Assembly: GCA_019843655.1 (NCBI GenBank)
Contig: JACDQD010000001.1
Location: 48,920,794-48,984,793, forward strand
DNA from: Lethocerus indicus
Lineage: Eukaryota > Arthropoda > Insecta > Hemiptera > Belostomatidae
DNA: 64,000 nt
Direction of reading: 5' to 3'
Below, piece after piece: positions 25,353 to 39,455 of the stretch (positions are counted from its first letter, which is position 1; every line of letters starts with the position of its first letter). A model generated the notes under the pieces. The model had not been told where the DNA came from, did no database searches, and saw nothing but the letters and a program-made list of their open reading frames with translations. A program made the translations under genes and the position numbers.

Positions 25353-26354
25353 ACTCATTTCCCTTTCCCTTAATTCATGGCGTTATATACACAAGAAATA
25401 ACTTCTAAATTAATATAACCTGCAAAAGTCGAACAGATCAGAATTAAAGAGGATTTAATTGAAAAGGAAATACAAGGGTTAAAACAGAACACCTATTACC
25501 AACTCTGAAGGCCAAAAACCGGGAAGTTTAAGATATCGACCTCAAACGCTAATTAAGCTTATAAATTATTAGATGCTCCGAACACTGATCTAAGGATAAA
25601 AAATTGAGGAAAATAATATTTTGGCTTAACGTCAAAATCGTAGGTTCTCCCACCCGTGTCCCAGTAGAAAAAAAATTTCCTCATATCCGCGATACGTTCT
25701 ATTTTCGCTACGCGTTCCTAAAGTGTATCGGAATAGAGTATTATTCCAGTCCTGAGAGCCGAGTAGTAGCTCTTAGCAGCGGGACGCCTAACCGGCATTT
25801 TCCACCGTTTTTCGCACTGTCGCGACCGGCCTCTGCGATTCCCTCGCTTTTAGCTTTCTCGGATAAAAGTTTTTTCTCCCGCCTTTGAAACTGGACCGTA
25901 ACAAAAGTCGTGGCGTATTAATTAGGTCCCAATATAATTTCTTTCCGACCGGTATTTATGACCGGCAATTTCAATTCCAATAGGAAGAATTTCGGGAGGG
26001 GGTTCGAGTGGAGGAGGCATGCTCTATCTCGCGGGGCCCGCCTCTTCCCAAAGGGTTAACCTTCGGCACCCGTTCGCCCTTTCCGCGGCCGGACAAATCA
26101 ATAAACGGCTTCGATAAACGAATAACTCCTTCCACTAATAAAAATATTAGGTGATTAAAAATACGATGACCCGACAACATTTTCCACCGCCGAAATAAAG
26201 AACGTAGATAAAGCGGTGGGAAAAATAAATTGCGGCACACCTCGCTCGTACTTCCCAACCATTGCAGATCGAGAGGGCCGGTCTGTCGAGATTAACTCGG
26301 AGATCGCGTACTTACGATAAAACTAGGTTTACGGGGCGCACCAAAACGTCGAAT

Positions 26355-26530
26355 CGAAAATTAAAATTACAAAGACCGTTCGTATTTTTATTACCACTCG
26401 CACCGACTTTCATCAGTTTAACGAGGGAAATATATATCTGCATATTTTTTTTAAAGTTTCGTAATTTTGAAACTGGCGGATACCTATCTTTTACGGTATG
26501 CGTCAAATCGACGCGTAAGGAACGTGCGTA
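26355..26530 (+). repeat. Dispersed repeat family C, copy 3
   Basis: AAAATTACAAAGACCG, ACCGACTTTCATCAGTTTAAC, GATACCTATCTTTTACGGTA and TGCGTCAAATCGACGCGTAAG are in family order. Full-length relative to copy 4. Confidence 0.7.
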
Positions 26531-26780
26531 GACCCGGTGTTAAAAGGAAATGACCGTCGTCCCTCTTGCCCTCCGTTCCGCGACCGTAATAAGATATACT
26601 TTTGCTTACCGCTTTAGGTTCAACGCGGGGCGGACGGTCGGATTTAAGTCCGACCAGTCCGAAGGGAAACTCTCTCCGCTCGCGAGGGGGTAATTAACGC
26701 GCTAAAAATCGCAACCCTAAAACCGTGTCGCCGGATCGATGCCTCCGCCGAACATTTTGCCGGAATTAGGCTGGCCTCCC

Positions 26781-26890
26781 CCGTTAATTATTTAATTAAT
26801 TAATATATACCGCCGCGCTATTTCCACTCGAGTCGCCTGGCCCTATCGAAAATACGAGCACCTTCCCCCCGGTTAATTAATTAAAAAGCC
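26781..26890. promoter_or_regulatory. Cluster of TTAATTAA-type homeodomain core sites
   Basis: TTAATTATTTAATTAATTAA and, 80 bp on, TTAATTAATTAA, in otherwise GC-rich sequence. Homeodomain proteins bind TAATTA cores; enhancer function is inference only. Confidence 0.2.
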
Positions 26891-27884
26891 GACTCGGAGG
26901 ACGCTATAAAGGTATCGAACGGGCGCGTCCGTATTTCGCCCCCTCCGGTAGGATTAACGCTAATATAAATTTTAACGGCGGTTCGAAATGGTGTATAGCC
27001 GGAAGCCACGTCGGTATATTTATCTTTATTATCTTCGGCCTTATTGTTATTAGATTCCGCGTACGTTTGACGAGCGACACCGGTCGCGTCTAGGTCATGC
27101 CCGAGAATGGTCGTTCGAATCGAAGTCGAGGTATCCGTGTAGACTGTACGGAAGGTACCGGGTTACGTCGATTCCCGTCTACTAATTCGCTGGCCCTTAT
27201 CGGCCACTACTAACGGCGGCAAATAACGTCGGTTCCGCATTTTCTATTTTTTTCCCCGATACGTCGTCCCTAGATGTCGGAAATGGATAATGTATTTTGC
27301 GACTGCAGTAGCGAAAGTTTCAACGACAATGACCTCGCCCAATATCGCGAAGAATTTTGTGGCGATTACGGGGTTGTAGTGATGTAGGGGGCCTAGTAGC
27401 GCGGCCAGCGGCCGGTCGCCAGATCGATCGTGGGTTGAGAGGGTCGGAGGCCTGAGGAATAAATCGGTGGGCCGACCGCCGATGTCCCCGACATCGATCC
27501 CCCCCCCCCCTTCTCACTTACACCCGTCATTCTAACAAATCTCTACTTACCCCCCGCCGTCGCTTCATTTTTTCAAGTCGGGCAACTTTCGGCACGGTGT
27601 CGGCAATCCGCGAGTCGCGCCAATTGAAAAAGCTTATTTTGTTATCTTTAAACCTTTTATTTTTGTTACAATCGCGGTACGTTCATTCTCGACTCGATGA
27701 ACCGAGCCGCCCGGTGGCGCCGCCACTTTTTGTCTGGAATTTAACGGCTGACCCGTCTCGGCCAGTGTCCCAGTGTATTTCGATAACGCCTGAAAAACCC
27801 GGAGAGACTAACGGCGATTTTGGGTGGCGGCCGTCTGGAATTTTCCGGACCGAAAATTTTGTTTGAGGCCTACTCGCGATATAA

Positions 27885-28215
27885 ACGTGTCGACTACAAA
27901 ATTCGGTACCGCGATGTATTCTGTTTTCGGTACATCTTCCGAAAAAAATACTTCGCAGAAATTCGTTTTGTATTTTAGATACCGCGGATTTATCGAATCG
28001 GAAGTGATACACGTACGGATATTCTACTTTTTAATAAAATCGGAAGGTATTTTATTCGATAATTTTAAATCATTTATCCGAAACTTTAATTCGGCATTTT
28101 ATTCGTTCGTACTACTTTTGTAACTTACGACGTTTCCTCCTTCCACCGCGTTACTCGAAATTCAATAAAATCGATATAAAAACTCGACAAGTTTCACTCG
28201 GGTCTTCGGTGGGCT
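27885..28215 (+). repeat. Dispersed repeat family B, copy 3
   Basis: Landmarks are AAATTCGGTACCGCGATG, AGATACCGCGG, TCGAATCGGAAGTGATACACG and AAACTCGACAAGTTTCACTCGGGTC, in the order seen in copy 1. Open frames across it have no protein-like features. Confidence 0.7.
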
Positions 28216-28930
28216 GTTCAAATTTTCTCGACGGGCCGAACGTACGTAGGGGCTAATTTTCCGAGATTTTATATAGGGCGCCCGGGCGAAGTCGATTAAT
28301 AAACGGGCGGGCGTAATCGTACCGCGACTCGAGGAGGAACCGAACGAGGCTCCCCGGTCAAGATTTCCGAATGACCGATTCGGCGCCCGGTCATATTATA
28401 ATCTGGATTTTTTTCCCGTAGAACCATTTATTCTTCGAGATTAGTCATACATTTATCTGGAACTTTTATCCCTCACTTTTTTCCGGTCTCTATCTCCGGG
28501 CCTGCGGGTGTTTTTTCAGGGTAATAGAAGCGTCGCGTCGCGGGATAGTTACGATCCCGTCATTAATTAATTAAAGGGCGGGTCCTAAGACGGAGCGATT
28601 GGACGGGGATTTGAGAAAAACAAATTCGCGATTGAGCGACGGGCGGGACGACTCGGTCGGGTTTTTATCTTACGGACGGCACCTCGACTAAGAGGGACGG
28701 GTGTAATAAATACGTATAGGATGACCGGCATGTAACTGTAACTCGGTCACGGTGAGGTGAAGCGGCGAGACCAGCCAAGGCGAATGAACGGATGAATGCC
28801 ACCGATACGGAGATTAGAAAACTGTCCGACTATCGGCCGTCAAACTCCTCACAACTCTCGCTTAACGTTTGTAACTGAGCGCCAAAAGTAAACCCAAGAC
28901 CGGTTCTTCTCTGAGTAACTTATATTGTGT

Positions 28931-28933
<3 letters not shown>

Positions 28934-28980
<47 letters not shown>
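28934..28980. repeat. (TA)n microsatellite
   Basis: About 23 TA units. Confidence 0.95.
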
Positions 28981-28983
<3 letters not shown>

Positions 28984-29852
28984 TACATAAACGCATATAA
29001 CGTCTGTATATATCCACGCTGCATTTTTGTCCCACCTTATAACACAATATCCAAATAAGATAACGGTATAGACGGTAGCGGTGGGCGATTATCCGAAAGG
29101 GGGATAACAAATTTTGCCTTGTTTTTAGAGGTTAGCGGGAGGATATTCGGGAGGTGCGCCCGCCAATCGGACATATTTTCTCGGAGTGACGGATCGCCGA
29201 GATAGCCCAACAATGGGGCCGCCCCACCAAATTTATCGGACGTCCCATTTCTAGCGATAAGGGAAGACGGAAACTGCCGACAATGGCACTTGCCCGAGAA
29301 CCGAATACTTTTTCGAGCCACCGCCGCCGCCTCCCAATATCCTTTCTAAATATCCTCGATTTATATTTCCCGATCGTATATCGGATCCCGACCTATACCC
29401 TCAAAACCTACACGAGGTTAGCGACGGAATGGCAAGCCAGTGCTTTATCGCCCTTTTCCGGCGTTCTCGTTTAGAAATTCAATACATTTTAAGAATTCCG
29501 GGATTCGAAATATTTGCCTAGACGAAGACCAAAGCGCGCTCGCCGATCCCGATTTTCCCAAATGAATTATACGAAATAGAAGTACAGAAGCGTCGAATGG
29601 GGGTCGGCACGACGCCACTCTTAGTCGCGATTCCGGCTAATTTTTTAGATGCGTCCCAATAAAATTCAATTAGTTTCGTTCGGCCACTCGGTAAATGTTG
29701 TTCGTAAATCGATAGCGCGTCCCAGTATCCCCCGACTGGAGAGGTTAAATCGAACTATTGAGGCGTACGGCATAGAACTACGCGGTCGTCCGACATCTTT
29801 TGCGTCCTGAAATTCAGATCGGGAAGTCCTCCTTAATGCTCCCCGATTGAAA

Positions 29853-29937
29853 AAGTGGCATCTCACCGGGCGGCCATACACCAACCAAACGTACCGCCAT
29901 CGCACTTATTACGGTAAGGTGGATTGTACAAAAATGA
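29853..29937 (+). repeat. Hairpin-forming repeat family D, copy 1
   Basis: The shared 5' block ATCTCACCGGGCGG and shared 3' blocks CCGCCATCGCACTTAT and GTAAGGTGGATTGTACAAAAAT match copy 2 at 43.8 kb. AAGTG/CACTT and GGCGG/CCGCC can pair. The loop-side sequence differs completely between copies while the pairing partners are kept. Confidence 0.65.
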
Positions 29938-31002
29938 AAGGATGAAACAATGAAACAAGAATGAAAACAATAATTAGCGGTAGCGCGCAGTTCCGCGTCG
30001 ATACATTTCTCCAACCGGAAACGCCCGTCGAATTAATTATAAAGCTATAAAATTAGAGCCGGAAAGCGTTACGGGACGTGGAAATGGGGGAATCGCGTCC
30101 CTTTTAGCTCTTAAACGTTAAATAATCGGCAGTAAATAACGGTTATTAAGGGGGCGAGCGATAGTGGCCATCTAGCCCCGCATTTGGAACGGACTAATAA
30201 ATTATAAGTCTCCCGAACGACGCGTTCGCCCCCCACACACTTTTTCTCCCCTTCCTGACCCGCCCGAATCTTTATAATAAACACTAATATAAATGCTAAA
30301 TAAGATATAGTGTAGTGCAGGAATAATACTGCCGATAACAGAAGGAGCGAGATGAATATAGTAAAACTGGGGCGGTGTCCGTCCGTGATAAAATCGAGTA
30401 GGCGTTGCGCCCAGTTAGAGTCAGAGGGTCCCGTAAATATCTATATCGAAATACGTGGAATCGTGTACGGTTTACGAATTTGCGGACCGTCTTCGGGATT
30501 TTTTTTACGACCACGTTAAAAAATTGCGGGAACGTTGATTTTTCCGCACGAATGTGGCGCTTGCGTTTATTCACCCTCGATAGGGTAAGTAAAAATTAAA
30601 TTATAATTGCTCGTATCTTCGGAACGGTGTTTATAAACGCGACAAACCGATGGGATAATTACACGGATAATTTAATACATAACGTATGTATTAGCTACTC
30701 TACGAATTTTCGAGGCGTCCGAAGTTTTCATCTCTTCGTAAAAAATTAGCCCGGGAGGAAGACCGGAGCCGGAATACCACCGCCACCACCGCCCCCCCCC
30801 TCCCACACAACTCACGATACCGAACTTTTAAGTTAAATAAATAAATATTCGGACCGGAATTACCGGGAAGAAGAGCCCGCACCGGAATTGTGTGGGGCGG
30901 ATTGTTTTTTCAATATTTTCCAGAGAGGAAAGCTTTTATATGCGAGCAAATACACTCCACTTTTCCTACTCCCAAATTATTAGATTTTTTCCTGATAACC
31001 GT

Positions 31003-31050
31003 ATGTATATATATATATATATATATATACATATATGCATACATACATAT
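31003..31050. repeat. (TA)n/(CATA)n microsatellite
   Basis: TA run followed by CATA-type units. Confidence 0.85.
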
Positions 31051-32553
31051 AACAGCAAAAGAGTAGTAGACGATACCTACATATATATGTAATACACAAT
31101 GCCAAATGTGCACTGATTTTTGTAGGTACATTTAGCATTATATGTACATTTTTGAATCGTTGCAATGAAAATATCTATCGTCTAGTGTTTGACCTTCGCT
31201 TTCTAGAAACTAGTGCGATAAAGTAACGCAAATTTGGAAAATATAATTGATAGGAGTTGGCGCCGGGCGTCGGTTTTAATGCCGGCAGGTGTTCTACCCG
31301 TTTATTTTTCGGTTTACTCAGCTGAGCGGTAGTACGCCGATATTGTTTACGCGTATCGTCCCACATTAGAACGCGTTAGACTCGGGAATATCGGGCGAAC
31401 GTAATTCCTATTCGGACTCCGCCGGCGTCCTATTCGGACGCGCAATAATAGTATATATATTCCGACTTCGTTCGACTCGGCTAAACCGGTCCGGGGGGCA
31501 GAATTTCCGAAACCGGCGGCCCGGAAAAAGAAAGAAATCCAGGAAATTCAAATTAGCGGCGGGCGAACAAAGCCGGCGGAATTAGCGGTTCGCCCTGAAA
31601 TCCCCTTCAAAGGCCAACTTGGCTCGGATATAAGTTTAGGGCGGCCTCTGGTAGTTTACAGTTTTGAGGGCCCGGGGATAGGGGTGAGACCGGAGAGTGA
31701 GGGGGGCAGTCTATTTCCATTGGCGGAAAGGGCGAACGCGGCCGGCGACTATTTAAAGAGCGGACCGATTAATAGAGGATTAAAGCGGGACTGTCCGCAA
31801 GGGATGAAATCGAACGCTCTCTGGTTTGGGCCCACGTTACCGACCTGGGGTGCGATCCAACCGCCGATTTATGATAGCTTTAGATCTTTAGATTTTCCGC
31901 GCGATATTTACGGCGACATAAATCTGTTATAGAGTAACACGCGTATGCTCCGAGTCCTTACCGAGGCGGTGTACATAAATACGGGGACTTATTCGATTAC
32001 TTAATTTGAATTATATTCGTCGGAACGATCGGTAAATTGAGATACTAAAACCCGGAGTACTTTATTTACACTGGCTCCACTTCACTTAGGTCCGAGACTC
32101 ATAAATTGAGTGCGCTCTAAAACGTCGCTTCGGTACGTGTTTACTATTTCCCCTGAGGCACACGAGGGCGGTATAAACCCTACTATTACTATTATAACAC
32201 TCTAAACAGCGCATTCCCGGATCCTCACCGCAATCTCCGAGTCATTGTTTATTTTAGGAAACGGCGTTAAAAATTATAATTTATTATAACATTACTAATT
32301 ACTAATTACGAGGAAGCCATTTAAACGAAAACAATACGCGAAAGCGTACACTTTTAAGGGTTTTTCCTGTATAAGCGGAAATTGTCGAAGGAGGGTTTTT
32401 CATTAATTCTCTCGAGTTATTTTGCTTATGTGCTTACAATGTAAACACGCCACATCGTACCGACCAGTTTCGTCCGTAAATTGTACATCCAAATAAATAT
32501 TCAATAATTGATATGTATATAGCGGGAAATATGACGTATATATAAATATTTAC

Positions 32554-32586
32554 ATATAGATATATATATATATATATATGTATATT
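32554..32586. repeat. Short (TA)n microsatellite
   Basis: Imperfect TA run. Confidence 0.8.
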
Positions 32587-33635
32587 TCTATTATTTTAGT
32601 ATCTATTACTACTTTCTGATATTTTCGTGACGGAACATAGGGTACCTACCGTTTGACAAGACACCTAAGGTTGGCGACGTCTTTTTTGATAGCGAATACA
32701 CGTACGACAGGGCCTAACGACAAATTGGGCAAATATGAGCTTAAGAAAGGTAAGGTTAATCGTCACAAATATAAGATATCTGAGCGGAGGGGAAGTGGTC
32801 AGTGGTCAATTAGCGGACACTCTACTTGGGTTGGGTAACGGAGATCGAGAAGAGATGGCAAAAAGCTAATAGAATTAGCCCAAACCATTATTATTATCTT
32901 CTACTCCGACCCACTTTTATATATCTACTGAAAACCCTCCGTTCCATAGTTAAATCGGATATTTAATTTCTTTCCCTAGTACGATGTATTCCTCAACCCG
33001 GGTCAAATAGACGGGATTTTCATTAACCTATAATACAGCCAGTACCGCCCCCACCGAGGCGAATCACATATTCGATAGGAAACTTGATCGGTTCACCGAG
33101 ATAGTCGACGGTCGTCGACGGTAGCATAATTTTATTCGAAAACAAAATACGATAGGAGATGACGCTGACGAGATCCTTCATCGGTGGGCGAAACGCTCCA
33201 GTCCCTCTTTTTTCTCGTTTCTACAAGGTAAATTATTAACGAGAAGGCATTATTACTATCGGTTTCTCGATTTTAAAGCCGACGGCCGTTGTTACAATTA
33301 GATCCGGTAGGAACTACAGAAAGGTTCGAGCTTGACGAGATTAGGAGACGCGAAACCGGTGTCAGTTTGCGCCGCCTATTGTGTTGCGTTTGTTTTAACT
33401 CGGCGAGCAAAATGAAAATAACATTTTCGCCAAGACGTACGTCGGTTCGGGCCCCACAGGTCGGATTGCGATATCAAGGATATTCCGCTTACGATATGTC
33501 GTAAAAATGAAATTGTTGTCGGGAATCGCGTCGCAGAAAATTGTCAAAAACAGGTATCATCTAATACCGAACGGGCTCCGATCATAGTTATTTGTGCCAT
33601 ATATAATTCATGCAATACCATATACAATTATTATA

Positions 33636-33637
<2 letters not shown>

Positions 33638-33680
<43 letters not shown>

Positions 33681-33700
33681 CACATATACATATATATAAT
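33638..33700. repeat. (TA)n with a (CA)n patch
   Basis: TA run to 33,674, then CACACACA and TATACATATA. Confidence 0.9.
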
Positions 33701-35588
33701 TTACCATATACAATATTATATAAATATTGCGCGATATAATTATAAAAGCATTTAATACTTAATTATTTATTAAATACCTTTAAGTAAACATTTAATAATT
33801 CATTGATACTGATTTATAATTGACGATCGTAAAAAGGATGTAACCACTCGTCGGACGAATCGGTAAAAACACGAGATCGACATCGGAGATTGCGGTCGAC
33901 GGTACTCGCCCCGTGGACGTATATCTTTCGGAAACGCTTTATACACATAAAGGAAAACAATAATCACGGAAGAATAAGTTAATTTTCCAAGTTAGAATCG
34001 AACAATTAAACGAGCACCGCGATCGCAGAAGGGTAGGCGACCGCGCCAACTGCGTAATTTTAAAGAAATAGGTACATTTACCATCCCCCAACCGAATTTC
34101 GGAGATTGAAATATTTCGGCACTAAATTATTATGGCGGGTAATTTCAACACCGCGTACCAACGGGAAACACGTATTTTTATTTTTTGTTGATAGGTTTAT
34201 TATAACGTTATCGGGCGACTAGACTCTATAGTTCATCGTAAAGGTTTAAAAGACATACCGCCGGTGTCCGAAAGGAGGTGATACAATACGATCTTATTTC
34301 GATCGGCAACTTAAAAGGGAAGAAAAATAACCTTCAGTTCGTCCTCTCTAGCCAGTCCACAAGTCCCGACAGTCAAAACCGTACGAAAGAATCGTTTCTA
34401 CTCTATTTCATATTTAACACTTCTGAAAGAAAGTTTTCCTCACTCTCTTTTTAATGTAGCTCTATAAAGGGGCGCACTTTTGGCGAGGAGAGAACATATA
34501 TATGTAAATCATCGTACGGATAACAGATTATACAGGATATATACCGACGCGTTGATACAATGCGGAAATTGAAGAAAAATGTAGCCAACTAAAGTTTAGT
34601 TCGGTCAATTAATGGCAAGAAGTTAATAAAAGGGCGAGGGGGGGAGAGGGATGTTTCGCCCGATTTTTATTATTGGGAGGATCTCTGAAAACTCTTTCTG
34701 CCGAAAGTTGAGGCAATTGAATAAAGAAATGGCGGGCGAAAAAATTGAGGGGTAATAATAGAGGTGGTCCATCATCCCGCCTCTTCGAAAAAATAAACTC
34801 GCTATTATAGAAAAAAATATTAATCGCTATTTAACTACGACCCTAGTTTTATGGGAATGACGACGCTTCGAGGAATAATTATGAACGCAAAGACCCTTTG
34901 CTGTCATTAAGTCATTCGACTTATGAACACGCTCGCTTACTGTAATTAGGCCCGCATTCTTAAATTGGATCTATCCAGGAAGGTTACGACGTGGCTAGAC
35001 ACCCAGTTTAAATTGTATATTGTATATTCCTACAACCGAGTATTAAAACGCACACACCCCGAATAAACACAGCTCCTTCTTATGAAATGTAAACGAGAAC
35101 ATAGACTATAAATTGCGATCTGATTATTTTCCGACCGAACTAACGATAGCGATGCATAAAATCGGGCAAACTTCGAACTCCAAGCAATCGTCGAAACTCA
35201 CCCCTTATGCGGGGGCCGAATACATTTCTCGACGGCTCCATTTAAATTCACGAGAAGATCTTAAGGATGTGACGAAAATTATTTTTAAAAAAACGGACAA
35301 AATACTCGGCCCGGTGCACTCTCTAAATCGGGTAAAACTTGGAACGAAAATTTGGGTATCAGAGAAGAAGACTAACATTATATTATAGTTCTTTGAAATT
35401 TGTATACTTCTTTAACATAATACTTTATTACAAAATTATATCCTGACGGCGATAAACCTCCTCTTAAAATAATAAGAAACTGGATTTACACAGAATATGA
35501 AACTAAAAGATTTTTCTTGTTAAACCGCCGCCGATGCAATAATTTACCTATGTATATTACACTAGATGCGAGGTTAAATGAGAACATA

Positions 35589-36047
<459 letters not shown>

Positions 36048-38955
36048 ATTTATTTAACCGACAATATTTATAAAACGACAATTATTACAAATTGTGTATC
36101 AGTTAAACTCGTCAATAAACACTAAAATTCACGTTCGTAAAATTTTACTCTCGTATTATACTCTTTATATAAATTATTTATTTTCCTTTTCGTAACGCGG
36201 GGGAATTGTTATTTTCAAATGAAAATACTCCCGGTCTCTCCGGACAAAAACTGTGGCCTTAGGAATCTGGAGTCGGTTGAGGGAAGCCCAGATACCGGTA
36301 AACCCGTTTAGATTCTTCTTTTCCTATTCGTCGTCCAACGTAGTTTCATCTCCGTCTCACGTTATAATCGTAGCCGCATTGTACCTTACTCCCTCTCGTT
36401 ACAATGGGAGGGTGGGGATGGAATTAAACTACAATATTTAAGAGCACGACAATACGAAATCGACAGCGCTGAGACGAAACTACGGGACTGTCGGGCCCGT
36501 AGACGAAGGTTGAAGTCGACATCGGGAAGCACACTTTCACCGCGCCTCTTCTTAAAATCCGGATCCACGAAACGAAGCCGGCTGGAAACGAAGGCTTTTC
36601 GCCCGACAACATTTTATTCTCGGATATACGGGTTGCCCGTTAGGAACCCCGTTCTTCTCGACCGCCCGTTTCCTTCTTCCCCGCGCCTCTCCATAATTCG
36701 GAATAGCGTACTCGACAGATTTGTATTATCGCCGTTCCGTTCGAACCTCGAGGAGGGCGGTGATTATAAAACGAGATTTAAGTTTTCGACCGAGTAGAGT
36801 TCCGGTTCGAGAGGTTGCCGCTACCGCAGACACCGTACCCTAATAACGGTCGTATCTTTAATACACTCCCGGGAGGAGGGTCGTCTCCACTTTTTTTTTC
36901 TATTCGACGGCTCCGTGCCCGGATTTAAGCCATTCAAGTCCCAGTATAGAAAGCGGGTTCGTGCCGAGACCGGTTCTGCTGTTCTCGGCCTACAGGACAC
37001 ATAAACAGAAATTCCAACCTAGACCCGTCCTGGTATCGGGGACGCGCGTTCCTTCCCGCACTGGAATAACGATAATATTCGGCGCCACCGTCCGAGTCTA
37101 GGGTTACGCTGACGGGTCGTATCCGACACCGGATACTCGGCGGAGTGGTCACCACCGTTTAACCCTCGCCTTTTCCCTTTCCCGGCCATTACTCGAGCGT
37201 CGTTTATTAAAACACTAGCTCGGGCCCGGTATTTACACTCGGAAGGACGCGGAAGGACGAACATCGGTCCTATATTGGAGACGTAAATCTGGGACGTAGA
37301 AAATGAGATTGGGTTAGGAGCGGCGCTCGGACTCTCCTTTAAGGGCAGGGGCCGGTTTACCTGTAAAAAGGGCCCCCCGCATCGGGCACCCCCCGGGTAT
37401 CTGCGGGAAGGCTTTTTTGTAGTAACCGAGTGAGGAGCCCGCCTCCGGGCGGGGATTTTAAAAGTCGAGAGGATAGCTAATAAGTCGGGAAAGGTGAAAT
37501 ATCGGCGGGGCGACGGTGAAAACGGTTAGCCGGCGGTAACGATCCGGGCGGTAAAGGGCGCATTGCGTCGGGGGCGGCATCCCCGAACGGCGTCGGTGCC
37601 CAAAACGGGAGGCCGACGACGGTTTAGGCACTCCGAAATTTGACGCAATGCGGTAGGCGGTGGGCCGCCGATATATGGGATCGATAGCGGCGGTATCGGG
37701 GCCCCGGGCCGGTAAAGCAAGATGAGATAAATACCTCGAGTGGTGTGGTAAGGAGGTAGCCGGAAGGACGGCGTCGGTGGCCGGCGCGGGCGGACGCTCG
37801 AATGGTCGGCCCTACTGTTACCCGGGGAAGCCGGTAAACCCTCGGCGCATGCGTCGCCCCCCCCCCGTTCCTTACTTTAACCCGACTTACTTACTTCATT
37901 TGGCCGCCGACTATTTTACCGCCGGCGGATTTTTAAACGCGTCCCGCCTACCCGCTGCCCGTACCGGCCCCGACTTACACGCCCGCCTATATAGACCCCC
38001 TTATCCCTCTGCCTCGACCGGACCCTCGATCCGCCTCCGTAATCGCGTTATCGCCGGTACCCGTCCTCTTCGATCCGCGTTACACTCTCCTAATACCCTA
38101 CCTATTTACTGCTCGAATTACGTCAAGGGGAACTTTTAACCCTTCGGGTACGTTTCACGGGCGACACTAGTCGCGGTTACGCCCGACCTACAGTCCGATT
38201 CGTCATTCGCGTTAAAGTATTGAAATATCCCTATAGATCGCACGGAAGGTAAGGGGGGTGGGGGGTTCTGTAACCGAAATCTCGTTAAATTTTGCCCCTA
38301 TATAACAACGATAATTTAAATATTTATATATAATGTTTAGTATTATAATAATAGTACTAAAAAGTATTTATTAAATACGAGAGTATTCTAATTATATATA
38401 TTCTATAATTATAATATTCTATTATAGTCATAGTTCTATAACAGATCTATAACTAATCGGAGAAATTATTTTATTCTTAAAGTTTAATCGGGGTGATTGG
38501 ATAAGTAACGCACATTTATAACACCAATAGTTATTTCACGAGCTTCAAAAATAAATACATTTCGGCAGAGATGAAAACATTGGAAACTCGTCGGACCAAC
38601 TGTATCTCCCTAAATGGCGATTAAGTCGAAAATAAAAATATTTTTATTAGAAAAAACGGTGTAAAAAATACCGTCCTAATCAAACCAGCGTCGTATTCGT
38701 GCCATATCGTCGTGTATTTTAATAACGATAAAACTCTTTAGTCTAATTTGTTTACAAATTAATTTACAAAATTGATGTTAACGTTGGACGATTATTAGTA
38801 TTTTGAAATGTGATTTAAATAACAGAAAATTACGAGGGCGGTGACAACAAATTATATTATGCAATGGTTGGGAAATAATGATTTGAAACGCGTAACTCGG
38901 AATTACAAGACGTCGTGTTGGCAGGTTCTTTGGCCCAAGCATACACGCCCGCGCA

Positions 38956-38978
38956 CGCACACACACACACACACACAC
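38956..38978. repeat. (CA)n microsatellite
   Basis: About 10 CA units next to CGCGCACGCA. Confidence 0.85.
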
Positions 38979-39407
38979 CGCTATCATTTATACTCATTCC
39001 AACAATAAATTTTATCGTCCTAGCATATAAAAGTGTAAGTTCGGTTTTTGGATAAAATAATCCGGAATTTGTGTGGACTAGTTCAATAACTATCGAAAAT
39101 GGGGCCTCTAAAAAGAATGAGAATCTGGACTACATATGCTATTCGAGGGGGCTAGGTTATTACCTTCCGATTTATATCTTCTTCCTTTGCCGGTTCAGGC
39201 TTTAAACTATAGATCGGTTTCGCCAGGTCATTTTTCGCTAATTGGACACGCGGTAAATAAAAGGATATCGGTCTATCGTAGGTTAAAAGAACCTATTTGT
39301 AATCCATAATACGGGCTCTGAGATTTATATAAATACACTATTTTCTATATTTTTTTCAAGAATTAATTGTAAACAGTTCGCCATTACACGAAACGAATTA
39401 CATGGAC

Positions 39408-39408
<1 letters not shown>

Positions 39409-39452
<44 letters not shown>
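39409..39452. repeat. (TA)n microsatellite
   Basis: About 21 TA units. Confidence 0.95.

Positions 39453-39455
<3 letters not shown>

Noticed and set aside
29853..29937. Resemblance of CATCTCACCGGGCGG to the 5' arm of the insect miR-8 precursor
   Set aside because: The opposite arm lacks the AATACTG seed of miR-8 and the second copy of this repeat diverges at the same place; it is a dispersed repeat.
35113..35388. 91-codon frame starting at a TTG
   Set aside because: No ATG at the start, no recognised family, no splice signals; plain chance frame just upstream of the (CT)n tract.
37526..38139. Open frames of 64-120 codons in GC-rich DNA
   Set aside because: Few stop codons are expected at this GC content; no motif recognised on either strand.
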